From Zelonia costaricensis (Eukaryota > Euglenozoa > Kinetoplastea > Trypanosomatida > Trypanosomatidae): a stretch of 64,000 bases of DNA. The stretch spans positions 62,001-126,000 of the forward strand of contig JASAOO010003565.1 of NCBI GenBank assembly GCA_030849075.1. Reading direction: 5' to 3'. Below, in pieces: positions 49,919 through 59,317 of this stretch. The notes under the pieces are model-generated. The model searched no databases. It had not been told where the DNA came from and worked only from the letters and a program-made list of their open reading frames with translations. Every line of letters starts with the position of its first letter. The stretch's first letter is position 1. A program made the position numbers and the translations under genes.

Positions 49919-52540
49919 CTACGCAACGCTGCGAGCCGCCTCACGCATGCCCTTTGCTGCGCCCTTCTTGACCAGCTGGGCACGCAGCCGCGCCTTGACA
50001 TCGCCGAAGTCCGCGATGCTCGGCCGCTCCGGTGGGTGGTGCGTGGCCGCCCCTGCGGCCTCGTGGTCGACCCCCTCGCCGCGCGGTCGAGAACGCCACG
50101 CCTCGACGAAGAGCACCAGCGCCCCCACGTAGCACTCGCAGCAAACGAGCATGCCAGGAGACGAGGAGAGGTGTGCCTCGGGGCGCGCCGGTGCGTTGCT
50201 GCTCCGCGACGGCTGCGACGGTGGTGGCGACGACCCTGCCGCCTTGGCCGCCTTCTCCACCTCCGCATCCAGCACGTGCTGCCCCACTGCGTCCAGCACG
50301 ACCGCCGTAAAGTTGAAGCAGACCAACACGAACGGGAGCTCGTTTGAGATGCCGCCGCGCATCCCCGCCACGGCGGGCACGCCTCGGCGGCTCTTGGACG
50401 TCGACGGGCTCGGCATCTCTCCACCAGGATCGCGGCAGAGCCGCCACAGCCGCTGCGCAAATGCGGGGTAGTAGTCGATGAGGTAAAGCAACTGCAACAC
50501 GCCCAGCACCCCGGTCGCGCGGACGTCCGTCGCGGGGTTGGTGCCCTGGAACCCGATCGACTCCCACCGCACCGCAGTCGACGAGGACGGCGGTGAGGCG
50601 CTGCTGGACGGCGACGCCGGGGGCAAGTGCGGCCACGGTGTCTTCCCGGTGAGGGTATTGAACACGGTGAGCAGCATGCGCCGGTGCGTCACCAGCTGGA
50701 GGGAGAGGGACTGCGCCTTCAGCACGCGCACCACGTGCAGCAGCGCCTCATGGTATGCGGGCACAGCCGCTGCAGGGGCGGCAGCGGGCTCCACTTGATC
50801 GCGCCGACTCCCGGGTGGCGCTCCGGCCGGCGCGCTCGGCTGTTTGGCGGCGGCGGCGGCGGCGGTAGCTCGCCCATCACAGCAGCCGAGCATGGCCAGA
50901 AGGCCGCCGCTCCGCTTTGGGGCTGGCGGCGGTAACGCTGCCGCAGCTGTGCTACGACCTGAGGGCTGCGCCGGGGCTTGTCGCGCAGTCGACGGTCGGT
51001 TCGCCGTCGCCGCTGCTGCCGTCATCTCCGAGCTGGTGCGCGGCAGCTCTCGCGTGAGGTCGAGAAACGCCTCGTAGAAGGTGATCGACTGCGCCGCAAA
51101 GGAGGAGCGGCCAGCTGTGTCGGTCATCGTCGCGGTAGGGTCCACGTCCACGTCCTCGTCGTCCCAGATGCGCGGCAGCGTGCGCGCCGTCCCCGAAAAA
51201 GAGGTGAGCTGCTGCGCGTTCACGCCGGGGCGACTGTCGCCGAGCGAGCCGTTTCGCCGGGCAACGGCAGACCCGCCAGTGGCGTGCAGGTGGTCGTCCG
51301 TGAAGCTGATCGGCGAGAACACGTTTTCCTCGCTGCCGTCGTCGTCGACCGCCGCGTAGTCGGTGCGGCGGCCCTCTTGCGTCTCGCTGAGCAGCGACGG
51401 TGCGCCGCTTCCCCCGCCAAAGGCCACGTGCGGCCTCTCGCGCGGCTGCGGTGTCAGGATGGATGGGTCAGACAAGATGCTCGTTGGCGGCTGCAGCAAC
51501 GTGTCGGACATGTTTATCTGCTTTGCGCCCGACACCGCACTGCCGCCGTGCCGGTCCCCGTCCCCGTCCGCCGACTCGGCGCCAGCGCCGTTGGCGTGCT
51601 CCGTGCTGAGCCGACGCACAGCCGCCTCGCGCAGTCGTGACGGATCGCCACCCCCGTCCGGGCGCAGGGGTGGGGATGCCGAGCGCGACGACGACGACGA
51701 CGAGGAGGAGCTCACCTCGGCAGCGCTGGGGTGCTCACTGCCGGCGTGGCACAGTGAGCTCGCCTGGATCAGCGCACCGCCCTGGGCGCGCGCAGTAACG
51801 TTGGTAGCCGGCTTTCCAGACGTCACGGGCGGCGTCGCCGGCAGCGTGGCGAGCTGCCGTCGGGCGAGCTGACCTTGCAGAGACTCAGACCCCTCCGTGG
51901 GGTTCGCCGCGGCCTCTGCACCCACCGTCGCCGTCGTTGGCGACACCGACCCCTCTGTCGGGGGCGAGTGGATTTGTGCCGCCGCTTCGCCGATGTTCTC
52001 CTCTCCAGAGAGGTCGCTGCGGCTGCGCTGCTGGAGGGAGACGCCGACGCCCGTGGCGCGCAGTTTCCCTGCGGAGGTGGGTGGCGGCGGCGCAAGCTCA
52101 GTCGTGCCGAGGGGCGGTGGAGGGAGAGGCGGCGCCGCACTCATGGCCACGCGGTCCAGGTCAGGAAACTCATCCTTGTCGTCCTCAACGCCGGTGACCC
52201 GCAGATGAGCAGGCGAATGCCTGCCGTTGGTCGCCGCACCGTCGCGTGCGCCCGACGCTGACGCCGCGACGAGACGGGCGTCTAAGTTGCCGGCCGCCGC
52301 AGTCGAGTCTCTGCGGCGGTGCGGCTGCTCCGTCGTCCTGCCAGTGGCAGCAAGTGCAGGTGTCGGCGCCGATACAGCCGGCGCGCCAACTGCCTGAAAG
52401 GCATCGATGCGTGGAAAGGCATCCGCGGCCCCGACGCCGGCGTTTGCGTCACCGTCATCGTGGACGGCGGTCTTCTGCTCCTCCTCGCGATGTTGACGCC
52501 GATACTCTTTCAGGACGGCATTCTTGTGTAGAAGCGACAT
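49919..52540 (-). CDS. ELMO-domain (ELMOD-like) protein, candidate ARL-family GAP
   Basis: 873 residues from the ATG at 52540 (MSLLHKNAVLKEYRRQHREE); a 40-codon extension starts at GTG and is not used. Residues 1-540 are Ser/Ala/Pro-rich and probably disordered, with a nine-Ser run and acidic patches. The ELMO domain occupies about 600-790; its hallmark WESIGFQGTNPATDVRATGV (near 660-680) matches the W-x3-GFQ-x2-xP-x-TD-x-R pattern, keeping the Arg essential for GAP activity in human ELMODs, although the Gly that normally follows it is Ala. The next helix (VLGVLQLLYLIDYYPAFAQR) also fits. ELMODs stimulate GTP hydrolysis on ARL2/ARL3/ARF-type GTPases and act at cilia, Golgi and mitochondria. 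The substrate here is unknown. A Pro/Ser insertion splits the domain near 760-800. Confidence 0.88.
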   Translation of the reverse strand: MSLLHKNAVLKEYRRQHREEEQKTAVHDDGDANAGVGAADAFPRIDAFQAVGAPAVSAPTPALAATGRTTEQPHRRRDSTAAAGNLDARLVAASASGARDGAATNGRHSPAHLRVTGVEDDKDEFPDLDRVAMSAAPPLPPPPLGTTELAPPPPTSAGKLRATGVGVSLQQRSRSDLSGEENIGEAAAQIHSPPTEGSVSPTTATVGAEAAANPTEGSESLQGQLARRQLATLPATPPVTSGKPATNVTARAQGGALIQASSLCHAGSEHPSAAEVSSSSSSSSSRSASPPLRPDGGGDPSRLREAAVRRLSTEHANGAGAESADGDGDRHGGSAVSGAKQINMSDTLLQPPTSILSDPSILTPQPRERPHVAFGGGSGAPSLLSETQEGRRTDYAAVDDDGSEENVFSPISFTDDHLHATGGSAVARRNGSLGDSRPGVNAQQLTSFSGTARTLPRIWDDEDVDVDPTATMTDTAGRSSFAAQSITFYEAFLDLTRELPRTSSEMTAAAATANRPSTARQAPAQPSGRSTAAAALPPPAPKRSGGLLAMLGCCDGRATAAAAAAKQPSAPAGAPPGSRRDQVEPAAAPAAAVPAYHEALLHVVRVLKAQSLSLQLVTHRRMLLTVFNTLTGKTPWPHLPPASPSSSASPPSSSTAVRWESIGFQGTNPATDVRATGVLGVLQLLYLIDYYPAFAQRLWRLCRDPGGEMPSPSTSKSRRGVPAVAGMRGGISNELPFVLVCFNFTAVVLDAVGQHVLDAEVEKAAKAAGSSPPPSQPSRSSNAPARPEAHLSSSPGMLVCCECYVGALVLFVEAWRSRPRGEGVDHEAAGAATHHPPERPSIADFGDVKARLRAQLVKKGAAKGMREAARSVA

Positions 52541-53482
52541 CACTGTTGGTGCGCAGAGCGAGACGGCGGATCGGCTCTGATGAGTCGAGAAGTAACCACC
52601 CCCTTCCACGATACGGAACCGCACAGCGTGTGGCTCGGCAAAAGCGTGCTCAGCTTGCACTCAATGAGAGCAGACAAGCGAGCACACACAGTTACCCAGA
52701 AAAAGGCGTTGTGAGAAGGGTCGTGCGAAGTTGATATGGACGATACGTGAGTGCGCTAAGGAGCGGAAAGGAAGGGAGATGTGCGACGTGTGCTCTCCCC
52801 GTCCCTCGCGTCTCTGGGGTTACCAGCGAGCAGAGCGACCAAGGTCGACGGCGGCGCGGGCACAACCTCGGGGTGCGCGATCCAGCGTTGCACGATGAAG
52901 ACTCCCGTGCTGTGCGGCGCGCTCGGTTCCGCGTCGCGTCGCACCGGAGAGGGGTGGCTCGGCTCGAGTGCGACAACACCGCGTTGTGCCCCCTTTCCCA
53001 CCTCTCGCCCCTGTGAGATCACATCTCCGCTGCCTCAACTCGATGGTGTAGGCGCGCTGGCGTCCGTACTTTTTTTTGTTGTTGTTTCTTTGCTTTGAGC
53101 TTCACGAAGACGTTCGCATCTACGGTGCCGTTTGCCCAACCTCTCCGTCGTGCGGCTGCCCCGGGGCAAGACCCCGATAAATCTAAATCTAAGAAGGTGT
53201 GCGCAGAGAAGACGCTGTGGTGCCAGCCAGCCACTTCCGCACGGAGGAGACGCAACGCAAAGCCGATGCGCATTGCGCGCAAGGAAGGCAAGCGCTCCGA
53301 CGACAGCACCCCCACTGTGTAAGGTGCGGCAGCCTCGACGTGCAATACGAGCCCTGCGAGTCGCCCTCAAACAGCAACGGCAGCGCAGCTGTCTATGTGA
53401 TCGTGTGTTTAAGTGTGTATTGGGCGAAGGCACGCTGCGGAAGCGGTCAGCATCGGCAGCCGGCGACGTCCCAGTCGTTCAT
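52541..53482. other. Intergenic spacer
   Basis: No supported gene. It includes the leader of the ELMO-domain gene (a candidate acceptor AG at 52577-52578, weak tract) and the 3' UTR of the TRIM-like gene. The base skew is mild compared with the kinase spacers. Confidence 0.6.
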
Positions 53483-55918
53483 CTAAAGCTCCAGGTGCAG
53501 CCCCGTCGTCCTGCGCTGAGACTCGGCTCGCGTGAGTCGCCCAGCAGCAACGGCAGGCACACCAAGACCGGCTCCTGCGGACGCGCCTGGCTTTCGCAGG
53601 TCGAGCTCCGCTGTCGGGTGCGCCAATCGCGTCACAGAGGCGCGGCGTGGCAGCGATGCGCCGGGGTACTCCGCTCGGAACTCCTGCGCACTGCTGCCGT
53701 GACGCAGCTTCGGCGCGCGCCACGGCAGCAGCGCCTCGCAGTAGTCGCCATCCTCGCTGCCAGCGCGGCGTGGCGGTAGCGAGACGCGGAACGGCATTGT
53801 GTCCCGCGCGAGCCTCGCCGCCATGAGGCCCCGGCCAACGCCAAGCCCGCCAGACTCATCATGTGCCGCACTCCACCGCGAGGCGACCGTGCCTGGGCCC
53901 CAGTAGCCCGTGCCCGGCGTGGCGGCGGCGGAGGGGAAAGCGGTGTCGACGATGCCGAGCCCGGCGCGGGGCTCGCAAGCGCGCGAGGTGCCACGGAGCG
54001 AGTTGCTTCTCGAGACACCTCCAAGCGGCGGCGACAGTCGCTCGCACTCTGCAAGACGGGGTGAGGCGCCGGGTGCAGCCTGCGATGTTGCCGATGTCCC
54101 ACAGAGGTGGGGGGCGCAGCGCGTGGGGGACGGTGGGGCGGTGCTGTCAACGTGTGAGTGGCGCACAAGGATCATCTCCTCCTCGACAAGGTCTGTCGCG
54201 GGGCTGCAGGCACCGGCGGCGGTGCCCTGTGCCATGGCACGGGTCGGGTCGTGGCCAGCGCTGTCCCTGGGCGTGTCGTCCCAGTCAGGTGCCGCATCCT
54301 CCGCCTCCACCACGTCCCCGCTGTTGTTGCCGCTGTCGACCGAAGACTGCGATGCGGTGCTGGGCCGGCCAGCGAGGGGCATGTGCAGGTCTGTGACCAG
54401 GTCGAGACGCCCGAGGTCGGCCAGCACGCGGCGGTACTGACGCAGCCCCTCCGCGTTGGGGGTCTCGGCGTTGAGCAGCACGAAGGCGGCCATGCGGCAC
54501 CCGTTGGCGCCGTCGCTGCCCATCTGATACGTCCAGCTGTCGGCCGCCGCCGTGGCAGCGTCCACGACCAGCGTGGACGTGCGCGCCACCCACTCCTGCT
54601 GCTGCGCGGCAACAGCGGCGATGCGGAGCAGCGTGGCGGCGCTCACGCGGCTCGGCATCTCGCGCAGGCGCGCGCTCGTGTCGCGGACGATGGCACCAGC
54701 GGCGGAGACGGCCGTCGTGAGCAGCGCCGCCCGCTCTGCGACGGCGGAAGCGGCGCTGTGCAGCTGGGTGAGCAGGTCCTCCTCCCGCTGCTGCAGCAGC
54801 GTGCGCAGGTCGGCGAAGCAGCGCTGGATGTCGTCACGCACGCCGCGCACCGTGGCCTCGTACGCCGGTGCGAGGCTCGTGAGCTGCACGCGTGCCGCCT
54901 CCGCGGCGCGCTCGAGCGACTCGAGCTCGGTCGACCGCTCCGTCAGCGCCGCCGCCCTGCGCGCTGCGACCTCGGCGAGGGGAAAGACCTCGTGCCCGCG
55001 GTGAGCGCCGCCGAAGCAACACGTCACGCACACGCAACTGGCGCATGTTTCACAGAAGAGGTCGAGGGCCATGCCGGCGTGGGTGGGGCACTTGCGGTGG
55101 TCGCGGCGCCGCGCCTGCTCCAGCGTGACCACCTCGTGCTGCTTAAAGCCACCCCTTGTGTGCGTGGCCCGGCGGCAGGCGTCACACAAGCCGAAGTCGC
55201 ACTGCAGACACACACTCGTCGCCACCGACTCCTCGCAAACGGCGCACCTGCACGCCGGTGCCGACGGCGGCGCGGTCGGCGACGCGGTGCTGGACGAGGT
55301 CGGCGGCTGCGTGCCGGTGAAGGCATTGCGCACCACCACGGCCTCGAGCAGGCTTGTCAGCACCGGACGCGTCGCGGATGTTGACGACGCGGCGTCCACA
55401 GCAAGCGGTGCGGCGCACAACGGACACGCAAGGCACTGGCCGGCGCCGTCACAACCTTCCCCAGCGTCACCACCGTGCGAGCCGCCTGACAACCCGTTCG
55501 GCACGACGCGAGCGGCCGCAAAGAAATGCTCGGCGCAGGCCCGGCACGCCAGGCAGTGACTAAATCCGCTTGCCGGCGTCGTGGCTGGCGCCTCAGGTGC
55601 GTGCAGCTCGACCGGCTCCGCGAGCTCCCCTGCGCAGCACAGCGGGCACATAAAAGGCCACGTCACACACGCTGCCGCTGCCACTCCCGTCGAGGTTACC
55701 GCGACGGGAGACTCGTGCCCCACTTCGGGCGTCTCAGCTGTTGCGCTCCTGTGGAGCGGCGGCACCGGTGTCGGCTGCCGACTGCGCGCGTGGCCCTCCC
55801 CGTCATCCACAGTCGAAACGCAAACGGACACCTCCGGCGCCGCCGGGGGTGCAGCCGCGCACTCGCCGCTGCTGCTGCCGCTGCCGCCTGCGTGCCTGCA
55901 AGCCACCCGCTTCGCCAT
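53483..55918 (-). CDS. TRIM-like protein: RING-like, two B-box-type zinc fingers, coiled coil
   Basis: 811 residues from the ATG at 55918; the frame runs on to 56185 through a His/Thr-rich stretch made by a CA repeat, which is leader. Residues 91-168 carry a RING-like cysteine set (CPLC at 91-94, HCLACRAC at 121-128, CPLC at 165-168) with a long loop. Residues 223-261 (C225, C228, C237, C240, C245, C248, H253, H261) form a B-box1-type finger and 277-309 (C277, H280, C289, C292, C297, C300, H306, H309) a B-box2-type finger. Heptad-rich helices follow from about 313 to 420. This is the RBCC order of TRIM E3 ubiquitin ligases. RING activity is plausible but the loop spacing is unusual. The C-terminal 350 residues are Ser/Pro/Arg-rich without a SPRY or other known domain. 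Confidence 0.85.
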   Translation of the reverse strand: MAKRVACRHAGGSGSSSGECAAAPPAAPEVSVCVSTVDDGEGHARSRQPTPVPPLHRSATAETPEVGHESPVAVTSTGVAAAACVTWPFMCPLCCAGELAEPVELHAPEAPATTPASGFSHCLACRACAEHFFAAARVVPNGLSGGSHGGDAGEGCDGAGQCLACPLCAAPLAVDAASSTSATRPVLTSLLEAVVVRNAFTGTQPPTSSSTASPTAPPSAPACRCAVCEESVATSVCLQCDFGLCDACRRATHTRGGFKQHEVVTLEQARRRDHRKCPTHAGMALDLFCETCASCVCVTCCFGGAHRGHEVFPLAEVAARRAAALTERSTELESLERAAEAARVQLTSLAPAYEATVRGVRDDIQRCFADLRTLLQQREEDLLTQLHSAASAVAERAALLTTAVSAAGAIVRDTSARLREMPSRVSAATLLRIAAVAAQQQEWVARTSTLVVDAATAAADSWTYQMGSDGANGCRMAAFVLLNAETPNAEGLRQYRRVLADLGRLDLVTDLHMPLAGRPSTASQSSVDSGNNSGDVVEAEDAAPDWDDTPRDSAGHDPTRAMAQGTAAGACSPATDLVEEEMILVRHSHVDSTAPPSPTRCAPHLCGTSATSQAAPGASPRLAECERLSPPLGGVSRSNSLRGTSRACEPRAGLGIVDTAFPSAAATPGTGYWGPGTVASRWSAAHDESGGLGVGRGLMAARLARDTMPFRVSLPPRRAGSEDGDYCEALLPWRAPKLRHGSSAQEFRAEYPGASLPRRASVTRLAHPTAELDLRKPGASAGAGLGVPAVAAGRLTRAESQRRTTGLHLEL

Positions 55919-56832
55919 GAAGTTGCGAGTGTTTGGTGGCTGACACCCCTGCGAAGTATGTATGTGTGTGTTTTCGTGTGTGCGTGTGCTGTTTGTGTGT
56001 GCAGGAGTGCGTCCCGGCGGTCCCCGCATCCGCAGCGAAGAAGCAAGCCGAGGCGCGTCAGCGATCAAGGCGAAGTGGGGAATGCAAAAGGAAAAAAAAA
56101 AACAGTTGCGGGGGCGAAGGACACGGACCACGCGATCCCAGGGAGCCGGTGCGTGTATCCTTGACGTGCTTTTTTGAAAAGGCACGGAGCCAGTCGAGCA
56201 CCTCCTCGGCCTCCGCGGGGTGGAACGGCGGCCACAGCGTCCGTCGTCGGTGTTCCGCTGCCGTCACCCAACGCGCCAGTGGAAGGCGCGTCGGTTGCAG
56301 CGAGACAAGGAGTCGTCGCCAGCGGAGGCCGGTGGAGACCGGAGGTCGTGCGCTGGCACCCATCATTGTCCACGCAGTCCCTCACCGGATGCTGCACTGT
56401 GCCTTCTTCGCCTTTTCTTTCTTTCTTTTTTTCATGCTCCGTCTCTGCTGCCACCGTCCTCGTCGAGTATGGATGACTTTGATCGCGCTTCACAGGGGAG
56501 TGGGAAGGGGCCTCTTCCCACATCCCCCCCCTAACCCACCCTCCTCTTACCGCACCAACGTGAGGGACACGGGGGGGTACAGGATGGGGTGCACGACGCA
56601 GAAAGGGTCACAGGCAGTTGGGAAATCTAAACAAACCCTTTGATGACTCCCGTGAAAGGACGGAAAGAGCGAGACAAGAGCAAAGCTAGTTTACATGAGT
56701 ACATGTGCTCGACGTGCGCACTGCATCCAAGAGAGCGAGAGGATAAGTCGGGAGGAGGCGTGAGATCCGCGGAGGCACGGGGGCGTTGCACAAGTCCGCC
56801 GCGCGCGCGCTTTCGCCTCCCGCTCGCATCCC
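55919..56832. other. Intergenic spacer
   Basis: No supported gene. The leader side of the TRIM-like gene (55955-56003) is TG-rich on plus, so CA-rich in the mRNA, with candidate acceptors near 55950 and 56003. The remainder is the 3' UTR of the leucine-rich-repeat gene. Confidence 0.55.
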
Positions 56833-58329
56833 TCACTCGTCGACGCCGGCGCGGAAGAGGAAGGCAGCTTTGGCTACGTCGTTCGGGTGCGTCGGGCAGC
56901 CGTTGAGCTCAGCCACCTGCGGCAGCACCGAAAGTGCCCAGAGATACACCTGCTCCTGCTCCGACAGCGACAAGATCTCCTTTTGATGATTCACACGCAT
57001 GCTCAGCTCCGCGTCGCGCGCTGCGCTACCGACGGCGTGCACAAATCCGTGCGTCTCTGGTGCCGCCAGGCCGGCGTAGGCGGCCGTCGTGGGTGCCGCC
57101 GCGGACTCGGCTGCCGCAGAAGTGCCGAAGGCCCGGGCTCCCTTGGTCCACGCACGCCCCCCTCGCCCCGCCACCGTCGCCGCATCCCTGGCGTTCCGCG
57201 CAGCGGCCTCGCTGGGGGTGCCGGCGGTACTCGGGTAGAGGGTGCTGCTCTCGTACTGGGTGCTCGTCAGCTCGCCAGCCGGATTGCTCTCCCCCAACGC
57301 CGCATCGGCCTTGGAGGCGCCGCCGTGGCTCTCCGCCGCATACGCGGCCGCGCCACTGCTGACACTCAGCAGCGCGTCGGAGTCGCTCTCCTCGTCGCTC
57401 ATGACCACCTCGGCGTGGTATTCGGTCCTGCTTGGCACCGCGATGACCCCGTCGACGTGCTGGCCGCCGCGCGTGGCGTGGTGCGGCAAGTGCTCGAGCG
57501 CCGCGTTGCCGGAAAAGGTGAGTGTGCGCAACGCCTTCAAGCACCGCATCGTCCGCAGCTCCTTAAGCCCAGCCAGCTCGTTGTGGCTAACATCCAGCTC
57601 CGTCAGGCTGACGAGCTGCTCCAGTCCGGGGCTGAGGTGCCGGACGCGGTTGTTCGCGATGTTGATCCGTCGCACCTGCGGCGTGACGGACCGGAGGAAG
57701 TCGATACTGGTGAGGGCGTTGCCGTCGAGCTCCAACTCCCGCAGCTGCGGTGCCACCGCAAACGCGGCGGCGTCGACCGTCTCGATGGCATTGCCGCCGA
57801 GGGAGAGGCACATGAGCCGCCGCGCCGCACTGAGGCAGCGCGCCGGCAGTTGGCGCACGCAGTTATCGCGGCAGGTAAACTCGAGCAAGAAAGGCAGCCG
57901 CTCGAGGCCGTCAAGGGATGCGATGCAGTTATCGTCCAGGTTGAGGCGCTCCAGGTTGCCGGCCGCCGCCGCCGCGATGGCGGCGAAGACGTCGGCGGTC
58001 AGTCGATTGTGGCGGGCGTGCAGGTACGCGAGCTGCGGCATGTACCGCACCGCCTCGAGATCCGTCAGAGCATTGTTGTCGACGCAGAGGCGCTGCAGAT
58101 GGCAGTACCGCTGCAGTCCCGGGAGCGCGGAGAGCCACCGACTCGAGAGGTCGCAGCTCGTGTAGACCATTTCGCCGCGGTGGTTGTGCCCGAGTCCGGA
58201 GAGGGAGCCGTGGAGCTCCGGCACTGTGAGCTCATGGTGCGATGCTGGCGGCAGAGAGCCGATAGCTTCCTCAGAGCCGTTCTGAGACGGGCGGGCCGTG
58301 CTCGCGAATGCTTCCGTGGTCATTGACAT
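56833..58329 (-). CDS. Leucine-rich-repeat protein
   Basis: 498 residues from the ATG at 58329 (a second ATG follows two codons later). The extension to 58635 encodes a His/Thr run from a CA repeat and is leader. About nine LRR units occupy residues 58-290, of the L-x2-L-x-L/V-x2-N-x-L type, for example LQRLCVDNNALTDLEAVRYM, LERLNLDDNCIASLDGLERL and LRELELDGNALTSIDFLRSV. The rest is Ala/Ser/Glu-rich, ending in a conserved-looking segment (QKEILSLSEQEQVYLWALSV, then LNGCPTHPNDVAKAAFLFRA). Such SDS22-like repeats are common in axonemal and basal-body proteins of flagellates and bind partner proteins on their concave face. No flagellar signal is visible, so location is open. Confidence 0.88.
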   Translation of the reverse strand: MSMTTEAFASTARPSQNGSEEAIGSLPPASHHELTVPELHGSLSGLGHNHRGEMVYTSCDLSSRWLSALPGLQRYCHLQRLCVDNNALTDLEAVRYMPQLAYLHARHNRLTADVFAAIAAAAAGNLERLNLDDNCIASLDGLERLPFLLEFTCRDNCVRQLPARCLSAARRLMCLSLGGNAIETVDAAAFAVAPQLRELELDGNALTSIDFLRSVTPQVRRINIANNRVRHLSPGLEQLVSLTELDVSHNELAGLKELRTMRCLKALRTLTFSGNAALEHLPHHATRGGQHVDGVIAVPSRTEYHAEVVMSDEESDSDALLSVSSGAAAYAAESHGGASKADAALGESNPAGELTSTQYESSTLYPSTAGTPSEAAARNARDAATVAGRGGRAWTKGARAFGTSAAAESAAAPTTAAYAGLAAPETHGFVHAVGSAARDAELSMRVNHQKEILSLSEQEQVYLWALSVLPQVAELNGCPTHPNDVAKAAFLFRAGVDE

Positions 58330-59317
58330 CGAGAGCCTTCCCTTTTCTCTGTTCTTTTCCAGTTGGCGTGTCCGTGTGTGAGAATGAAATCGTGCGGCGC
58401 GGCGCGCGTGTGTGTGTGTGTGCGTGTGTGTTGCAACTTTTGGTTGGGTCTGGAGAGACGGGGGGAGGTGGAAGCGCTCTGACGGAGGTCGAGCAAAAAC
58501 ATAAGAGGAAAGCAGTAGGACGAGTGGGCTTGAAGAATGGCGGTCTTCTTTAAAAGCTTCATGGGCGTTGCGCAATACAACGCAGAAGACAGTGAGAAAA
58601 CTGCTTTCGCGTGTACCAAAGGGGTGGGGAACCAATTACCGGCACGCCTTCCTCCGTCGACTCACGCAACGTCAAGCAGGGGGAGAAGGGGGGGGGGCGT
58701 GGAATCGGAGATGGGAGAGAGGGGAGAGCATCCCGCTCGCACGGACACTCCGGTACGCGGCGGCCGCCTCTGCGCGCACACCACATAGCTGCACCCTACT
58801 CGACGCCCTCTGAAGACAGCATCGCGGCACGCATGCCTCTCACATCGCCGGAAAGTCCACGTCCTTTTTTTTTCTTCTTCGTCGGAAGGAGGAGGTGCTG
58901 TGGTGCAGGGTAAACAAAGGATGCGCAGGGTCTGCATTGGTTTGCGTGCCCATGGGACGCCCTCCTCGTAGCCGGGATCGCAACGGACCCCCTCCCCCCA
59001 CACACACGAGTTCCTTTTGCGGCGCACACATGACGAGGAGAAGGCGAGGCGGGTGCCGCACCGCTGCGGCAGTGACGCTAGGGACGAAAGGAGTGACGGG
59101 CGAGAAGTGCGCAAGAGCGGCGACGGCAACGCGCAGAACGGAGGCCCGCATGGGCAAACAAGAACGCTGCGCATCGACGCCAAGGGAACCCTGCCCGTTA
59201 TGGCTCCTCTCATGATCGCGTTAGCGGCACGAAGCGGGAGGGAGCGCTGGGCGAGGGGGGGGGGGCAGCGGCACAGCACACTCTACAGCACGCCACACAC
59301 CCGCTGTTGCGACGGGG
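58330..59317. other. Intergenic spacer
   Basis: No supported gene. It holds the leader of the LRR gene, with a TG/CA repeat at 58407-58430, and the 3' UTR of the CEP57-like gene. Minus-strand frames up to 205 codons have no recognisable character. Confidence 0.6.
58407..58430. repeat. (GT)n repeat in the leader region of the LRR gene
   Basis: GT/GC dinucleotides on plus, CA on the mRNA strand, about 80 bases upstream of the ATG at 58329. Confidence 0.85.

Noticed and set aside
54158..55384. 408-codon plus-strand frame opposite the TRIM-like gene
   Set aside because: Antisense to a gene with complete zinc-finger motifs; no protein character of its own.
56887..58326. 479-codon plus-strand frame opposite the LRR gene
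   Set aside because: Mirror of regular leucine-rich repeats on the other strand; no independent features.
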